Positions 6,931 through 15,313 of a stretch of DNA of 24,258 nucleotides are shown piece by piece. Location: contig CAZMRF010000073.1 in the NCBI GenBank assembly GCA_964568735.1, positions 1 through 24,258 on the forward strand. Direction: 5' to 3'. Every line of letters begins with the position of its first letter. Position 1 is the first letter of the stretch. This DNA comes from CAZMRF01 sp964568735 (GTDB taxonomy: Bacteria; Acidobacteriota; Polarisedimenticolia; JACPZX01). The notes below the pieces were generated by a model. It was not told where the DNA came from, did not search any database, and saw nothing but the letters and a program-made list of their open reading frames with translations. The position numbers and the translations under genes are program-made.

Positions 6931-8750
6931 GCTTGGAGGTGTCAACAAGGGCGATGTGGCTCCGGACGATCCTCCAGCCCTCTTTCCTGGTTCTCGCCGC
7001 GGTCTTGCTCTCGGCTGCGAGCCTCCGGGCGGAAAATGCGGCGGCTCCGGTCGTTCGCGAGATCGGAGAGGTTGTCGTCCTCACCCCATCGGGGGCTTCC
7101 GGCGCCCCCAGGGCTCTGTACACGGACGAGCGGGTCCGTGCGTGGCTGGGAGGCTTCGTCGGCGATCCCTTCGAAGAGCACGAGGTGCGCAGGAAGATCG
7201 CCCGTCACTACGAGTATCTCGGCTACCTGCCGTCGATCCGGATTGCCTTTTCCGAGGGGAGGCTCGGCGTCACGATCGTCGAGGCCCCCTGCGTGGTCGA
7301 GGAGGTCGCCCTGGGGCCGGATTCCCTCCGGGGCCACGTCGATTCGGGCCTTCTCGAGGGGCTCGAGCCGATCGATCGCCCCCACGTGGTGACTCGCGCG
7401 CTGCGCACGAGTGAAGGCCAGCTCCTCAACCACGAGTGCCTGGCCCGGGACGAGTACGATCTCTCCCGCCTCGGCTACGACATCGTCCGGATCCCGTCCG
7501 CTCCAACTGACATTCCCGCGAGCCGCCTCGCCGTCACGCGGCGACCCCGCCTGCGCGACTGGCGAGGGGCGAGGGATCGGGTGGGAGAGTACGAGGCCGG
7601 CGCGAGGCCGCGAGAAGAGGGGGGTCTTCCGGAGCCTGGAGCAGGCTTGGCCGTGACCCCCGGGAAGATCCCGGCTGAGGACGCGGGGATCCAGCCGGAC
7701 GTCGAACCCCTTCGCCTGGGGTGGCTCAGCACGGAGGCCGAGTACACGCGCCGGAGCCTCGTCGTCGCGCGCCTCTTCTACGAGCGCGCCCATCTCTTCC
7801 GGGAGTTCGACAGCGTCGAGGTCTCGCCCTACGTCGCGCAGCAGCTCGCGGGGGCGATCCGCTACCGTCTCCCCTACATCCTTCCGGCCTCGGTGACGAC
7901 GTGGAACCTCTTCGCGGACGTGAAGCTCTACGACGAGTTCGTCCCCGACAGGCTCCTCGAAGGCGTCGAGACCGACGAGCGCCGCGCGGGTGCGAGGGTC
8001 ACCATGGGGCTCGAGCCCTGGGTCAACCAGCAGGGCCACTCGCTTCGGGGAAGCCTCTGGGTCGATCGCTACCATGTGACGTTTGGACAGTTCCAGATAC
8101 CGGTCAACGGGGGCATCGCGCCGCGGAGCGCAAACGTTCCGGGAGGGCGCCTCAACGACGTGAACCTCCTGGGGATCGAGATGAGGTATGCCTTCCACCA
8201 TGAATTCCGCGCTCCGCGTTTCTGGTGGGAGCTGAGGCCGCGGGCCGAGGTGGCCACGAAGGCGTGGGGAGGCGACACCACCTTCAAGCGCGCCTCGGGA
8301 GAGCTGCGCCAGCACTACGCCTGGTCGCCGGGCCTCGAGCTCGACATGTCGTGGAAGGGCGGCATCGTGGACAGGGACGCGCCCATCTTCGAGGAGTTCG
8401 CCCTGGGAGGTGCGACGTCGCTTCGAGGCTTCCTGAGGGACGACTTCCTCGGACGGCGCTTCTGGTCGGCGCAGAACGATCTCTGGGTGCCGATCCCTTT
8501 CCGCGCCATGGCTCCCGGGAGCTCTCTGATGTCGGCCCTTCAGAGGAACCTCAAGACGGCGCTCATCTTCGATGCGGGAAGCGTGTCGTACGAGGAGACG
8601 CTCGACGTGCGCTTCGCGCGCGGCGTCGGCCTGGGTCTGCGCTGGCAGGCCGAGGGCTCGCCCCTCGTCGTGCGGGCCGACGCGGCGTGGGGCTACTGGC
8701 GCGGCGAGAGGCGCTTCTACCCCTACCTCTCCTTCACGCGGAGCTGGTAG
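6927..8750 (+). CDS. Omp85/BamA-TamA-superfamily outer-membrane protein
   Basis: A 607-residue protein with an N-terminal signal peptide (hydrophobic core SFLVLAAVLLSAASL, then RAENA). One or two POTRA-like repeats follow, with EEHEVRRKIARHYEYLGYLP as the best match. A linker of about 60 residues precedes a C-terminal domain of roughly 330 residues with alternating beta-strand character. The barrel contains FALGGATSLRGF, the conserved loop-6 RGF motif of Omp85 proteins (R500), and ends YPYLSFTRSW, with a terminal aromatic as in outer-membrane beta-signals. It is much shorter than BamA (five POTRA, about 800 residues), so it is more likely a TamA-like or accessory Omp85 protein than the essential insertase. 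I use the ATG in the ATGA overlap; an ATG at 6954 just before the hydrophobic core is the alternative. It converges with the PBP gene, with 3 bases between stops. Confidence 0.88.
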   Translation: MSLEVSTRAMWLRTILQPSFLVLAAVLLSAASLRAENAAAPVVREIGEVVVLTPSGASGAPRALYTDERVRAWLGGFVGDPFEEHEVRRKIARHYEYLGYLPSIRIAFSEGRLGVTIVEAPCVVEEVALGPDSLRGHVDSGLLEGLEPIDRPHVVTRALRTSEGQLLNHECLARDEYDLSRLGYDIVRIPSAPTDIPASRLAVTRRPRLRDWRGARDRVGEYEAGARPREEGGLPEPGAGLAVTPGKIPAEDAGIQPDVEPLRLGWLSTEAEYTRRSLVVARLFYERAHLFREFDSVEVSPYVAQQLAGAIRYRLPYILPASVTTWNLFADVKLYDEFVPDRLLEGVETDERRAGARVTMGLEPWVNQQGHSLRGSLWVDRYHVTFGQFQIPVNGGIAPRSANVPGGRLNDVNLLGIEMRYAFHHEFRAPRFWWELRPRAEVATKAWGGDTTFKRASGELRQHYAWSPGLELDMSWKGGIVDRDAPIFEEFALGGATSLRGFLRDDFLGRRFWSAQNDLWVPIPFRAMAPGSSLMSALQRNLKTALIFDAGSVSYEETLDVRFARGVGLGLRWQAEGSPLVVRADAAWGYWRGERRFYPYLSFTRSW

Positions 8751-8753
8751 CCC

Positions 8754-11411
8754 TCACTCCCGCCAGCGATCCCAGAAGCTCTCGTGCTGCGTGCACCGCA
8801 TGACGGGCTCGGTGCCCGGGATGAAGGGAGCCCACCGGGTCTCGGGGCAGCGCCGTCCCGCCAGCATGCCCGTCGTCGGATCGATGGGCGCCCAGAGGAG
8901 GCGGGCGTCAGCGTCGAAGGGGCGGGAGGTTCCCGCGCCGATCTTCTTCATGTATTCGGCCCAGATCGGGAGTGCCGCGTGGGCGCCACTCAGGTGCGTG
9001 GGCGTTCCGTCATCGAAGCCCACCCATACGAGGGTGAGCAGGTCGGGCGTGTAGCCGCAGAACCAGAGGTCGCGCCCGCCGTCGCTCGTCCCCGTCTTGC
9101 CTGCCGCCGTGCCGTAGAATCCGAGCTGCGCGGCGGTCCTGCCCGTGCCGTGGATCATGACTCCCTCGAGAAGGCCCGTCATGATCCATGTGGCGCGCGC
9201 AGGAACGAGATCGCCGTCCGTCTCCGCTTCGCCCTTGCGCGGGATCCCACGGCCAGAACCGCGGCCGGCCGCCGGCGCTTCGACGGGTGGAGCTTCGGCT
9301 CCGCCCGTGGGGTAGGGCCACTCCGATCTGAGCGCCTGGGCACCGCCGTCCTCCCCCTCGATCCGCTCGATGACCCAGGGCTGCCTGCGCCGGCCCTCAT
9401 TCGCGATGGTGGAGAAGGCGGTGGCCATCTCCATCGGCGTCACCTCGGCTGTGCCCAGCGCCAGGGAGGGAAGCTCGGGCATCGTCGAGTGGATCCCGAG
9501 CGCCCTGGCCGTCCGGGCGACCCGGCCGAAGCCGATGGCGGCGGCCGCGCGTGCCGTGGGCACGTTGAGCGACTCCTCGAGCGCGCGCTGCACGGTGACC
9601 GGCCCGCGGAACTCGCGGTCGTAGTTCTGAGGCGACCAGGTCTTCCCGCCCGACTCGATCTCGTAGGGCTCGTCGAGGAGGATCGTCGCCGCGCTGAGGG
9701 GCAGATGGGGAGCCTCCTCGACCGTGCGCTCCTCATCGATCTGGTTGGGATCGGTGGACTCGTCGGTAGACTCGTCGGGATCGTCCCAGGACCACCAGTG
9801 CCTCTTCTTCCCCTCGGCGATGGGGCTGCGGACGCCACCTTTCCGGCGCGCCGGAACGACGAGATCCTCCTGGCCCTCCCTATCGCCCAAGGGCATCAGG
9901 ACGACGTCCTCGCCCCCCGACCAGCGCTGGCGCCATCGATCCAGCCATCCCGGCTCCTCGCCGTCCCCTGGGTGGGCCAGCCCCGCCAGGTAGACCACGG
10001 GCTTGAAGAGCGAGCCGGGCTGCCGCCGCGCGGAGGTCGCCCGGTTGAACTGGGAGGCCGAGAAGTCCCGCCCTCCGACGAGGGCGAGGACAGCGCCGTC
10101 GCGCAGGTCCAGCGTGATGAGCGCGGCCTGCAGCGATGCGCCATCGCGCCCCTTGCGCACGGAGCGGAACTCCTTCGAGAGCTGGGCGAGCCCGGAAGCG
10201 ACGGCGTCTTCCGCGGCCTCCTGGTAGACCGGATCGATGCTGGTCCGCACGCGGATCCCGCGCTGCCAGAAGTCGGAGCCGTACTTCCCGATGAGCTCCT
10301 GCCGGACGGTGTCGATGACGTAGGCGGCCGCGGCGCCACGGCCGCGCTCGGATGCGGGCCTGAGACTCAGGGGCTCTGCGGCTGCAGCCTTTCGATCCTC
10401 TTCGGAGATGGCGCCCATCTCGATCATCGCATTGAGGACGAGCTTCCTGCGCGCGAGCGCGGCCTCCTTGTAGAGGAAGGGGTTGTAACGACCCGGCGCC
10501 TGGATCATCCCCGCGAGGAGGGCCGACTCCCCGAGCGTGAGATCGCCGACGTACTTGCCGAAGTAGTGGCGCGCCGCGCGGCCCACTCCGCGGATGGAGG
10601 CTGGGCCCCTCTGCCCGAGGTAGATCTCATTCAAGTAGGCCCGGAGCAGCCGCTCCTTCGTGTAGCGGGCCTCGAGCACCATGGCGGCGAAGGCCTCCTT
10701 CGTCTTCCGCGTGTAGGAGCGCTCCCCGCTGAAGTAGAGGTTCTTCGCGAGCTGCTGCGTCACGGTGCTGCCGCCCTGCGTGAAGCTCCCCGAGGTGGCG
10801 TTGGCCCACAGCGCGCGCAGGATGCCGACCGGATCGACGCCGGGATGCGTGAAGAAGCGCCGATCTTCGGCGGCGAGAATGGCGTCGAGCAGGTGCTTCG
10901 GGCAGTCTGTCAGCTCGACGAGCTCCCGCTCCTCCATCTCCGGCCCGTGGAAGAGCGTGAGTGTCTCGGGCTCGAGGAATGCATCATCGCGATCGACGCT
11001 CTCGATCCTTCCTTCCCTTGACCTCACCCGGACGACGCGTGCCGGATGGTCTCCCCGCTCGTCGCGGCCGGCGCGGAGGTAGGCCTGTACGCCGCCGCCC
11101 CAGGCTGTGTAGGTGCCCTCCTCGGTGACGCTCCGTTTCACGCGGCGGTAGCCGAGGCGCTCCAGCCGCCGAGCCAGGTCCTCCGGCGTGGTGAGGACTC
11201 CCGGGCGAAGGTGGAAAGGGCGGCTCAGGAGGCTCGAAGCCACCTCCTGCTCACGCGCCTCGAAGATCCCTGCGAGGCGGTCGGAGTACCAGAGGCCGGC
11301 AAGGATCCCCACCACGGCGACGGCGCCGAGAGGGAGGACGAGGCGGCCGAGAATCCGGCGCATCCTCCCTCGGGAGGGGGCAGGACGTCGCCGCCGCAGA
11401 TTCAGTCTCAT
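8754..11411 (-). CDS. mrcB: Class A penicillin-binding protein, PBP1B type, with transpeptidase insertion
   Basis: A bifunctional peptidoglycan synthase anchored in the inner membrane, 885 residues. After a basic N-terminus and one membrane segment (LVLPLGAVAVVGILAGLWY), a UB2H-like region (PFHLRPGVLTTPEDLARRLE) marks the PBP1B type. The glycosyltransferase-51 domain shows AAEDRRFFTHPGVDP (catalytic E182) and GGSTVTQQLAKNLYF. The transpeptidase domain shows SLFK (S467 nucleophile, K470), SLN (S614) and KTGT (K772). S467 and S614 are about 147 apart; in E. coli PBP1B the equivalent gap is about 62. The difference is a hydrophilic, Trp- and Asp-rich insertion with a tandem DEST DEST repeat. All catalytic motifs are intact, so activity is expected. 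There is no clear ribosome-binding site before the ATG. No other gene is in its operon. Confidence 0.94.
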   Translation of the reverse strand: MRLNLRRRRPAPSRGRMRRILGRLVLPLGAVAVVGILAGLWYSDRLAGIFEAREQEVASSLLSRPFHLRPGVLTTPEDLARRLERLGYRRVKRSVTEEGTYTAWGGGVQAYLRAGRDERGDHPARVVRVRSREGRIESVDRDDAFLEPETLTLFHGPEMEERELVELTDCPKHLLDAILAAEDRRFFTHPGVDPVGILRALWANATSGSFTQGGSTVTQQLAKNLYFSGERSYTRKTKEAFAAMVLEARYTKERLLRAYLNEIYLGQRGPASIRGVGRAARHYFGKYVGDLTLGESALLAGMIQAPGRYNPFLYKEAALARRKLVLNAMIEMGAISEEDRKAAAAEPLSLRPASERGRGAAAAYVIDTVRQELIGKYGSDFWQRGIRVRTSIDPVYQEAAEDAVASGLAQLSKEFRSVRKGRDGASLQAALITLDLRDGAVLALVGGRDFSASQFNRATSARRQPGSLFKPVVYLAGLAHPGDGEEPGWLDRWRQRWSGGEDVVLMPLGDREGQEDLVVPARRKGGVRSPIAEGKKRHWWSWDDPDESTDESTDPNQIDEERTVEEAPHLPLSAATILLDEPYEIESGGKTWSPQNYDREFRGPVTVQRALEESLNVPTARAAAAIGFGRVARTARALGIHSTMPELPSLALGTAEVTPMEMATAFSTIANEGRRRQPWVIERIEGEDGGAQALRSEWPYPTGGAEAPPVEAPAAGRGSGRGIPRKGEAETDGDLVPARATWIMTGLLEGVMIHGTGRTAAQLGFYGTAAGKTGTSDGGRDLWFCGYTPDLLTLVWVGFDDGTPTHLSGAHAALPIWAEYMKKIGAGTSRPFDADARLLWAPIDPTTGMLAGRRCPETRWAPFIPGTEPVMRCTQHESFWDRWRE

Positions 11412-11467
11412 AGGTCTTTCAGGAGCGGGGGCGAGAGAGCCGTGGCGAGCGGCTCCGGGACGACATG

Positions 11468-11496
11468 ACTGTAAACGGAGCCAAACCCGGGTGCAA
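11468..11496 (-). promoter_or_regulatory. Weak candidate promoter for the PBP gene
   Basis: In the 159-base gap upstream of the PBP gene the minus strand reads TTGCAC (11491-11496, 3 of 6), a 17-base spacer, then TACAGT (11468-11473, 4 of 6). The leader would be about 50 bases. Nothing else convincing is seen in the gap, and the match is weak. Confidence 0.25.
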
Positions 11497-11570
11497 GCCC
11501 ACGCCCATCGCGCTCTCTCTGATGGATGCCCCAGGGCGGTCCGGCGACACGCCGGGAGCGCGTAGCGTCC

Positions 11571-12197
11571 TCAGTGCCCGCCTGCGGCGTCGGACTCGAG
11601 GGCCCCGGGGATCACCTCGTGAGGGGCGGCGATGAGAGGGGGCCCGTGGCTGAAGCAGAGGAGCCCGAACCTCAGGTCCATGAGCTTCCGGATCGACTCC
11701 CGGAGGCGGACGGGATCGTCCATGTACTTGTCCGGCAGGAGCGTCACCTTCGTGCCGTCGTGAACGAGGAGGTCGGCGCAGAAGAGCGAGCCCCTGCCCT
11801 GCGGGAAGAGAAAGGCGTAGTAGGCCTCCGTCGGCCCCGGGGAGTGGATCGGCTTCAGCCCGCCGGGGAGGCGATCGTTCGAGCCGTACCAGACGTCCGG
11901 GGTCTGCTCCAGCCCCGACGCTCCACGCGGAGCGTAGACCTTCGCGCCGAAGCGCTGGCGCAGGCTCCATGAGGCTCTCTGGTGGCAGGAGCCCGTCAGG
12001 CAGATCGCCTGCACCTTGCCCAGCTCTGCGTAGAGGGATTCCTCGAGGGGGAGGGGATCGATCAGGACCGTCCGCTCCTCGTCGCGGATCGCGTAGGCGT
12101 CGCTCCGGTGCTTGATTCTCTCGTCCCGGATCGACCAGTGGAGGATATCGGATGTGAGCCTGACGATCTGAGTAGCCCGGGTCGTCGGTTCGGACAT
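11571..12197 (-). CDS. Metallo-beta-lactamase-fold protein with degenerate metal site
   Basis: A 208-residue protein starting at the ATG at 12195-12197 (MSEPTTRATQIVRLTSDILH). The fold is recognisable from DAYAIRDEERTVLIDPLPLE (first strands with the conserved DP), VQAICLTGSCHQRAS where THxHxDH should be, GGLKPIHSPGPTEAYYAFL, SLFCADLLVHDG, and the terminal LCFSHGPPL. Relative to HxHxDH, the four ligand positions read G69, C71, Q73 and R74, with a histidine at 72 instead. The classical dinuclear metal site is therefore lost. Related subfamilies with an LTxxxHxR pattern exist, and several are of unknown function. Hydrolase activity should not be assumed. A longer reading to 12281 adds a low-complexity leader and is less likely. 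It lies downstream of the copper ATPase in the same direction, 163 bases away. Confidence 0.75.
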   Translation of the reverse strand: MSEPTTRATQIVRLTSDILHWSIRDERIKHRSDAYAIRDEERTVLIDPLPLEESLYAELGKVQAICLTGSCHQRASWSLRQRFGAKVYAPRGASGLEQTPDVWYGSNDRLPGGLKPIHSPGPTEAYYAFLFPQGRGSLFCADLLVHDGTKVTLLPDKYMDDPVRLRESIRKLMDLRFGLLCFSHGPPLIAAPHEVIPGALESDAAGGH

Positions 12198-12266
12198 CTT
12201 CCGGAGCCCCCCGTTCTCCGGGGTCGAGGATACGGCAGAGCGCCCCCGGGGGGCAACAGCCTCCCC

Positions 12267-12307
12267 ATGGCTGAAAATCAACCATGGAATGGCTGATTTT
12301 CGGCCAT
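12267..12307. repeat. Imperfect inverted repeat between the ATPase and MBL-fold genes
   Basis: Arms ATGGCTGAAAATCA (12267-12280) and TGATTTTCGGCCAT (12294-12307) pair at 13 of 14 positions around a 13-base centre that itself contains CCATGG. It is AT-richer than its surroundings. It lies 69 bases upstream of the MBL-fold start and 53 bases after the ATPase stop. It could be an operator or a hairpin at the 3' end of the ATPase transcript. There is no T-run, so it is not a classical terminator. Confidence 0.6.
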
Positions 12308-12360
12308 CACTTCGCGGTGGGAGCCGGGGCCACGCCGCCGATCGCGTCGACCGAGGGATC

Positions 12361-14739
12361 CTAGAGGATAACCTTCCTCAGTCTCAGTGCGTTGGCGATG
12401 ACGGAGACGCTGCTGAAGCTCATCGCGGCGCTGGCGATCATGGGGCTGAGGAGAACCCCCAGCAGCGGGTAGAGGGCGCCTGCGGCGATGGGGATCGCCA
12501 GGACGTTGTAGCCGAAGGCGAGGAGCAGATTCTGGCGGATGTTCGTCATGACGGCGGCGCCGAGGCGGCGGGCCCGCGCGATGGCGCGCAGGTCGCCCTT
12601 CACGAGGGTGACGGCGGCACTTTCGATGGCGACGTCGGTTCCCGTGCCCATGGCGATCCCGACGTGGGCGCGAGCGAGGGCCGGGGCGTCGTTGATCCCG
12701 TCGCCGGCCATGGCGACGATCCGCCCCTCGGATTGAAGGCGCCTCACGGCTTCGGCCTTGCCGTCGGGGAGGACACCGGCGATCACCTCGTCGATGCCGA
12801 GCCAGCGGGCCACGGCCTCCGCTGTGACCCGGTTGTCACCGGTGAGCATCACGACGCGGACACCCTGGGCGTGAAGCGCATGGATCGCCTCGGGCGTCGT
12901 GGCCCGGATCGTGTCGGCGACTCCGATGATCCCGACGGGCGCGCCGTCCGCAGAGACATGGACGACGGTCTGGCCGTCCCTGCGCAGCCCTTCACTCGCA
13001 TCCACCAGAGGGTTCTCTCCCATCATTGCGTCGTTGCCAAGCACGACGAGCCGGCCGCGGATCCTCCCCCGAACTCCGCGCCCCGGGATCGCCTCGAAGT
13101 CCTCGACGCGACCTCCGGCGTCGAGCCCGCGCGCCTCGGCCGCCTCGACGATGGCGGCGGCCAGGGGATGCTCGCTCGCCTTCTCGAGGATGGCGGCGAG
13201 GGTCAGAAGCTCCTTCTCGGAAGATCCTGGTGCTGGAACCAATGAAGCGACGCGCGGCCTTCCTTCCGTGAGAGTCCCCGTCTTGTCCACGACCACCGTG
13301 TCCACCTTGCCGAGGATCTCGAGCACCCCCGCGTCCCTCACGAGCACGCCGGCCGTCGCGCCGCGCCCCATGCCGACCATCACCGACATCGGCGTGGCGA
13401 GTCCCAGCGCGCAGGGACAGGCGATGATGAGGACGGAGACGGCCGCGACGAGTCCGTGAGCCATCGCGGGCTCGGGGCCGAAGGCGGCCCATCCGGCGAA
13501 GGTGGCCGCGGCGATCGTGATCACCGAGGGGACGAACCAGGCGGAGACGCGGTCGACCAGCTTCTGGATGGGAGCGCGGCTGCGCTGCGCCTCGCCGACG
13601 AGCTTCACGATCCGCGCGAGGAGCGTCTCCGCGCCGACGCGCTCGGCCCTCATGATCAGAGAACCCGTGCCGTTGATCGTGCCTCCCACGAGCGCCGAGC
13701 CGCCGGTCTTCTCGACGGGGATCGGCTCGCCGGTGACCATCGACTCGTCGACGGCGCTGGATCCTTCGGCGACCACGCCATCCACCGGTATGCGCTCCCC
13801 CGGCCGGATTCGAAGCCTGTCGCCCACATGCACGTGCGCCGTGGGCACGTCGATCTCGGCGCCGTCATCACGGATGAGGCGTGACGTCTCGGGGGCGAGG
13901 CGGAGGAGCGCCCGGATGGCGCTGCTCGTCCGCCCGCGGGCGCGCAGCTCGAGAACCTGCCCGAGGAGGACCAGCACGGTGATGACAGCCGCCGCCTCGT
14001 AGTAGACCCCGACCGTCCCGTGCGCGCTCCGGAACGAGGCGGGGAAGGCGCCGGGGACGAGAGTCGCCGCAAGGCTGTAGAGCCAGGCGGTGCCGATCCC
14101 CATCGCGATCAGCGTGAACATGTTCGGGCTTCGATTCACGACGGAAGCCAATCCGCGCTGGAAGAAGGGGGCCGCGCACCAGAGGACGACGGGTGCCGAG
14201 AGGAGGAGGCTGATGATGTGAAGGGCGCGCTCACTGAGGACCTGGTGGAGAGGCTGGCCTGGGATCATGTCGGACATCCCGAGAACGAAAACAGGAGTCG
14301 CGAGGGCTGCGCCGACCCAGAACCGGCGCGTCATGTCGCGCAGCTCAGGGTTCTCCTCATCCTCGGCGCCGATCTCCATCGGCTCCAGTGCCATCCCGCA
14401 AATGGGGCACGAGCCCGGCCCCGGCATGACGATCTCCGGGTGCATCGGGCAGGTCCACGAGCCCTTCGCTGCCGCAGCGGACTGCGCAGCAGCGGCACGC
14501 ACACTTGCAGTGGACTCGCTGTCGTGCGCCTGCGCGGCCGCGTGGTGCGGCGATGCGACCGGCGGGCCTCGCTTATGGAATTCGTCGCGGCACCACTCCG
14601 AGCAAAAGTAGCAGGTCTTCCCGTCGTCCCCGATCGCGGAAAGCGCCGTGGCGGGATCGACGGTCATCCCGCAGATGGGATCGACGGCCTGGGTGCCCGA
14701 GCTCGCGGGAGCGCCGGAGTGCACCGGAAGGCGCTTCAT
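12361..14739 (-). CDS. copA: Copper/silver-type P1B ATPase with YHS and heavy-metal-binding N-domains
   Basis: A 792-residue inner-membrane pump expected to export Cu(I) or Ag(I) using ATP. The N-terminus has a YHS domain (VDPICGMTVDPATA, then CYFCSEWCRDEF), an Ala/His-rich linker, and a heavy-metal-binding domain (WTCPMHPEIVMPGPGSCPIC, then GMALEP) in place of the usual HMA ferredoxin-like domains. The core carries VTGEPIPVEK, the transmembrane metal site CPC (C441, C443), the phosphorylated aspartate in DKTGTLTEG (D485), the nucleotide-domain EHPLAAAIV, MLTGDN and GDGINDAPALA. The last helix pair has the SVSVIANALRL ending typical of CopA. No CueR, CsoR or chaperone gene is next to it, so its regulation is not visible. 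No strong ribosome-binding site precedes the ATG. The amber stop is followed by 17 in-frame sense codons before a TGA. Confidence 0.95.
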   Translation of the reverse strand: MKRLPVHSGAPASSGTQAVDPICGMTVDPATALSAIGDDGKTCYFCSEWCRDEFHKRGPPVASPHHAAAQAHDSESTASVRAAAAQSAAAAKGSWTCPMHPEIVMPGPGSCPICGMALEPMEIGAEDEENPELRDMTRRFWVGAALATPVFVLGMSDMIPGQPLHQVLSERALHIISLLLSAPVVLWCAAPFFQRGLASVVNRSPNMFTLIAMGIGTAWLYSLAATLVPGAFPASFRSAHGTVGVYYEAAAVITVLVLLGQVLELRARGRTSSAIRALLRLAPETSRLIRDDGAEIDVPTAHVHVGDRLRIRPGERIPVDGVVAEGSSAVDESMVTGEPIPVEKTGGSALVGGTINGTGSLIMRAERVGAETLLARIVKLVGEAQRSRAPIQKLVDRVSAWFVPSVITIAAATFAGWAAFGPEPAMAHGLVAAVSVLIIACPCALGLATPMSVMVGMGRGATAGVLVRDAGVLEILGKVDTVVVDKTGTLTEGRPRVASLVPAPGSSEKELLTLAAILEKASEHPLAAAIVEAAEARGLDAGGRVEDFEAIPGRGVRGRIRGRLVVLGNDAMMGENPLVDASEGLRRDGQTVVHVSADGAPVGIIGVADTIRATTPEAIHALHAQGVRVVMLTGDNRVTAEAVARWLGIDEVIAGVLPDGKAEAVRRLQSEGRIVAMAGDGINDAPALARAHVGIAMGTGTDVAIESAAVTLVKGDLRAIARARRLGAAVMTNIRQNLLLAFGYNVLAIPIAAGALYPLLGVLLSPMIASAAMSFSSVSVIANALRLRKVIL

Positions 14740-14788
14740 CGGGAGTCTCGGCCGGCGGCCTGGAAGATCTCGCCCGAGGGCTGGAGCC

Positions 14789-15283
14789 TCACGGCAGGCT
14801 CAGCTCCATGTGGAGCGCACCCGATACGGGCGAGGTCACGTAGGGATCGATCTTGACGAAGCCGAGCGATCGATAGAGCGCCACGGCGGCCGGCATCTTC
14901 CCGGGCAGCGTCTCGAGCCGCATCTTCTGGTAGCCGAGCTTCGCGGCCCGGACCAGGGCCTCCTCCGCGAGCCTCCGCCCGGCCTTCGTCCCCCGCGCCT
15001 CGGGTCGGACGTAGAGCCGCTTCATCTCACAGACACCCTCGCCGAGCTTCCTGATCCCGATGCATCCCACGGCGCGCTCCCCCTCGAAGGCGAGGAGAAG
15101 GAACCCCCCTGGAGGCGCGTACTCCCCGGGTAGCGAGGCGACCTCTTCATCGAAGGAGACCAGGCAGGCCTTGATGCCGGGTATGGCCCCGTACATCTTG
15201 AAGAGCTCTGCCGCCCGTGCGTGGTGATCTGAGGTCGAGGCCACTACGAGACTGAGCTCGTGGAAGCTTGCGGGTGGTTTCAT
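14789..15283 (-). CDS. GNAT-family N-acetyltransferase
   Basis: A 164-residue cytosolic protein of the Gcn5-related acetyltransferase superfamily, which moves the acetyl group of acetyl-CoA to an amine. The acetyl-CoA pyrophosphate loop is seen in LYVRPEARGTKAGRRLAEEA (R-G-T-K-A-G, a variant of Q/RxxGxG/A). It is preceded by the strand AVGCIGIRKL and followed by YQKMRLETLPGKMPAAVALY with RSLGFV, the usual C-terminal GNAT ending. The substrate is unknown. The start has AGGAG 7 bases upstream of the ATG. It lies 49 bases upstream of copA in the same direction and could be co-transcribed with it, although no functional link is evident. The perfect palindrome at 15314-15345 lies just upstream of this start. 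Confidence 0.9.
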   Translation of the reverse strand: MKPPASFHELSLVVASTSDHHARAAELFKMYGAIPGIKACLVSFDEEVASLPGEYAPPGGFLLLAFEGERAVGCIGIRKLGEGVCEMKRLYVRPEARGTKAGRRLAEEALVRAAKLGYQKMRLETLPGKMPAAVALYRSLGFVKIDPYVTSPVSGALHMELSLP

Positions 15284-15313
15284 GCGGCTTCTCCTGGTCT
15301 CGTCACGGTCTCC

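Noticed and set aside
8740..8765. A terminator between the converging Omp85 and PBP genes
   Set aside because: Only 3 bases separate the two stops, and no stem with a T-run is visible on either strand.
8784..11021. A 745-codon plus-strand frame over the PBP gene
   Set aside because: It is antisense to a clear class A PBP, with no domain and shadow-like composition.
12241..12256. GCCCCCGGGGGGC hairpin upstream of the MBL-fold gene
   Set aside because: It is a short G/C palindrome with no loop or T-run, expected by chance in this base composition.
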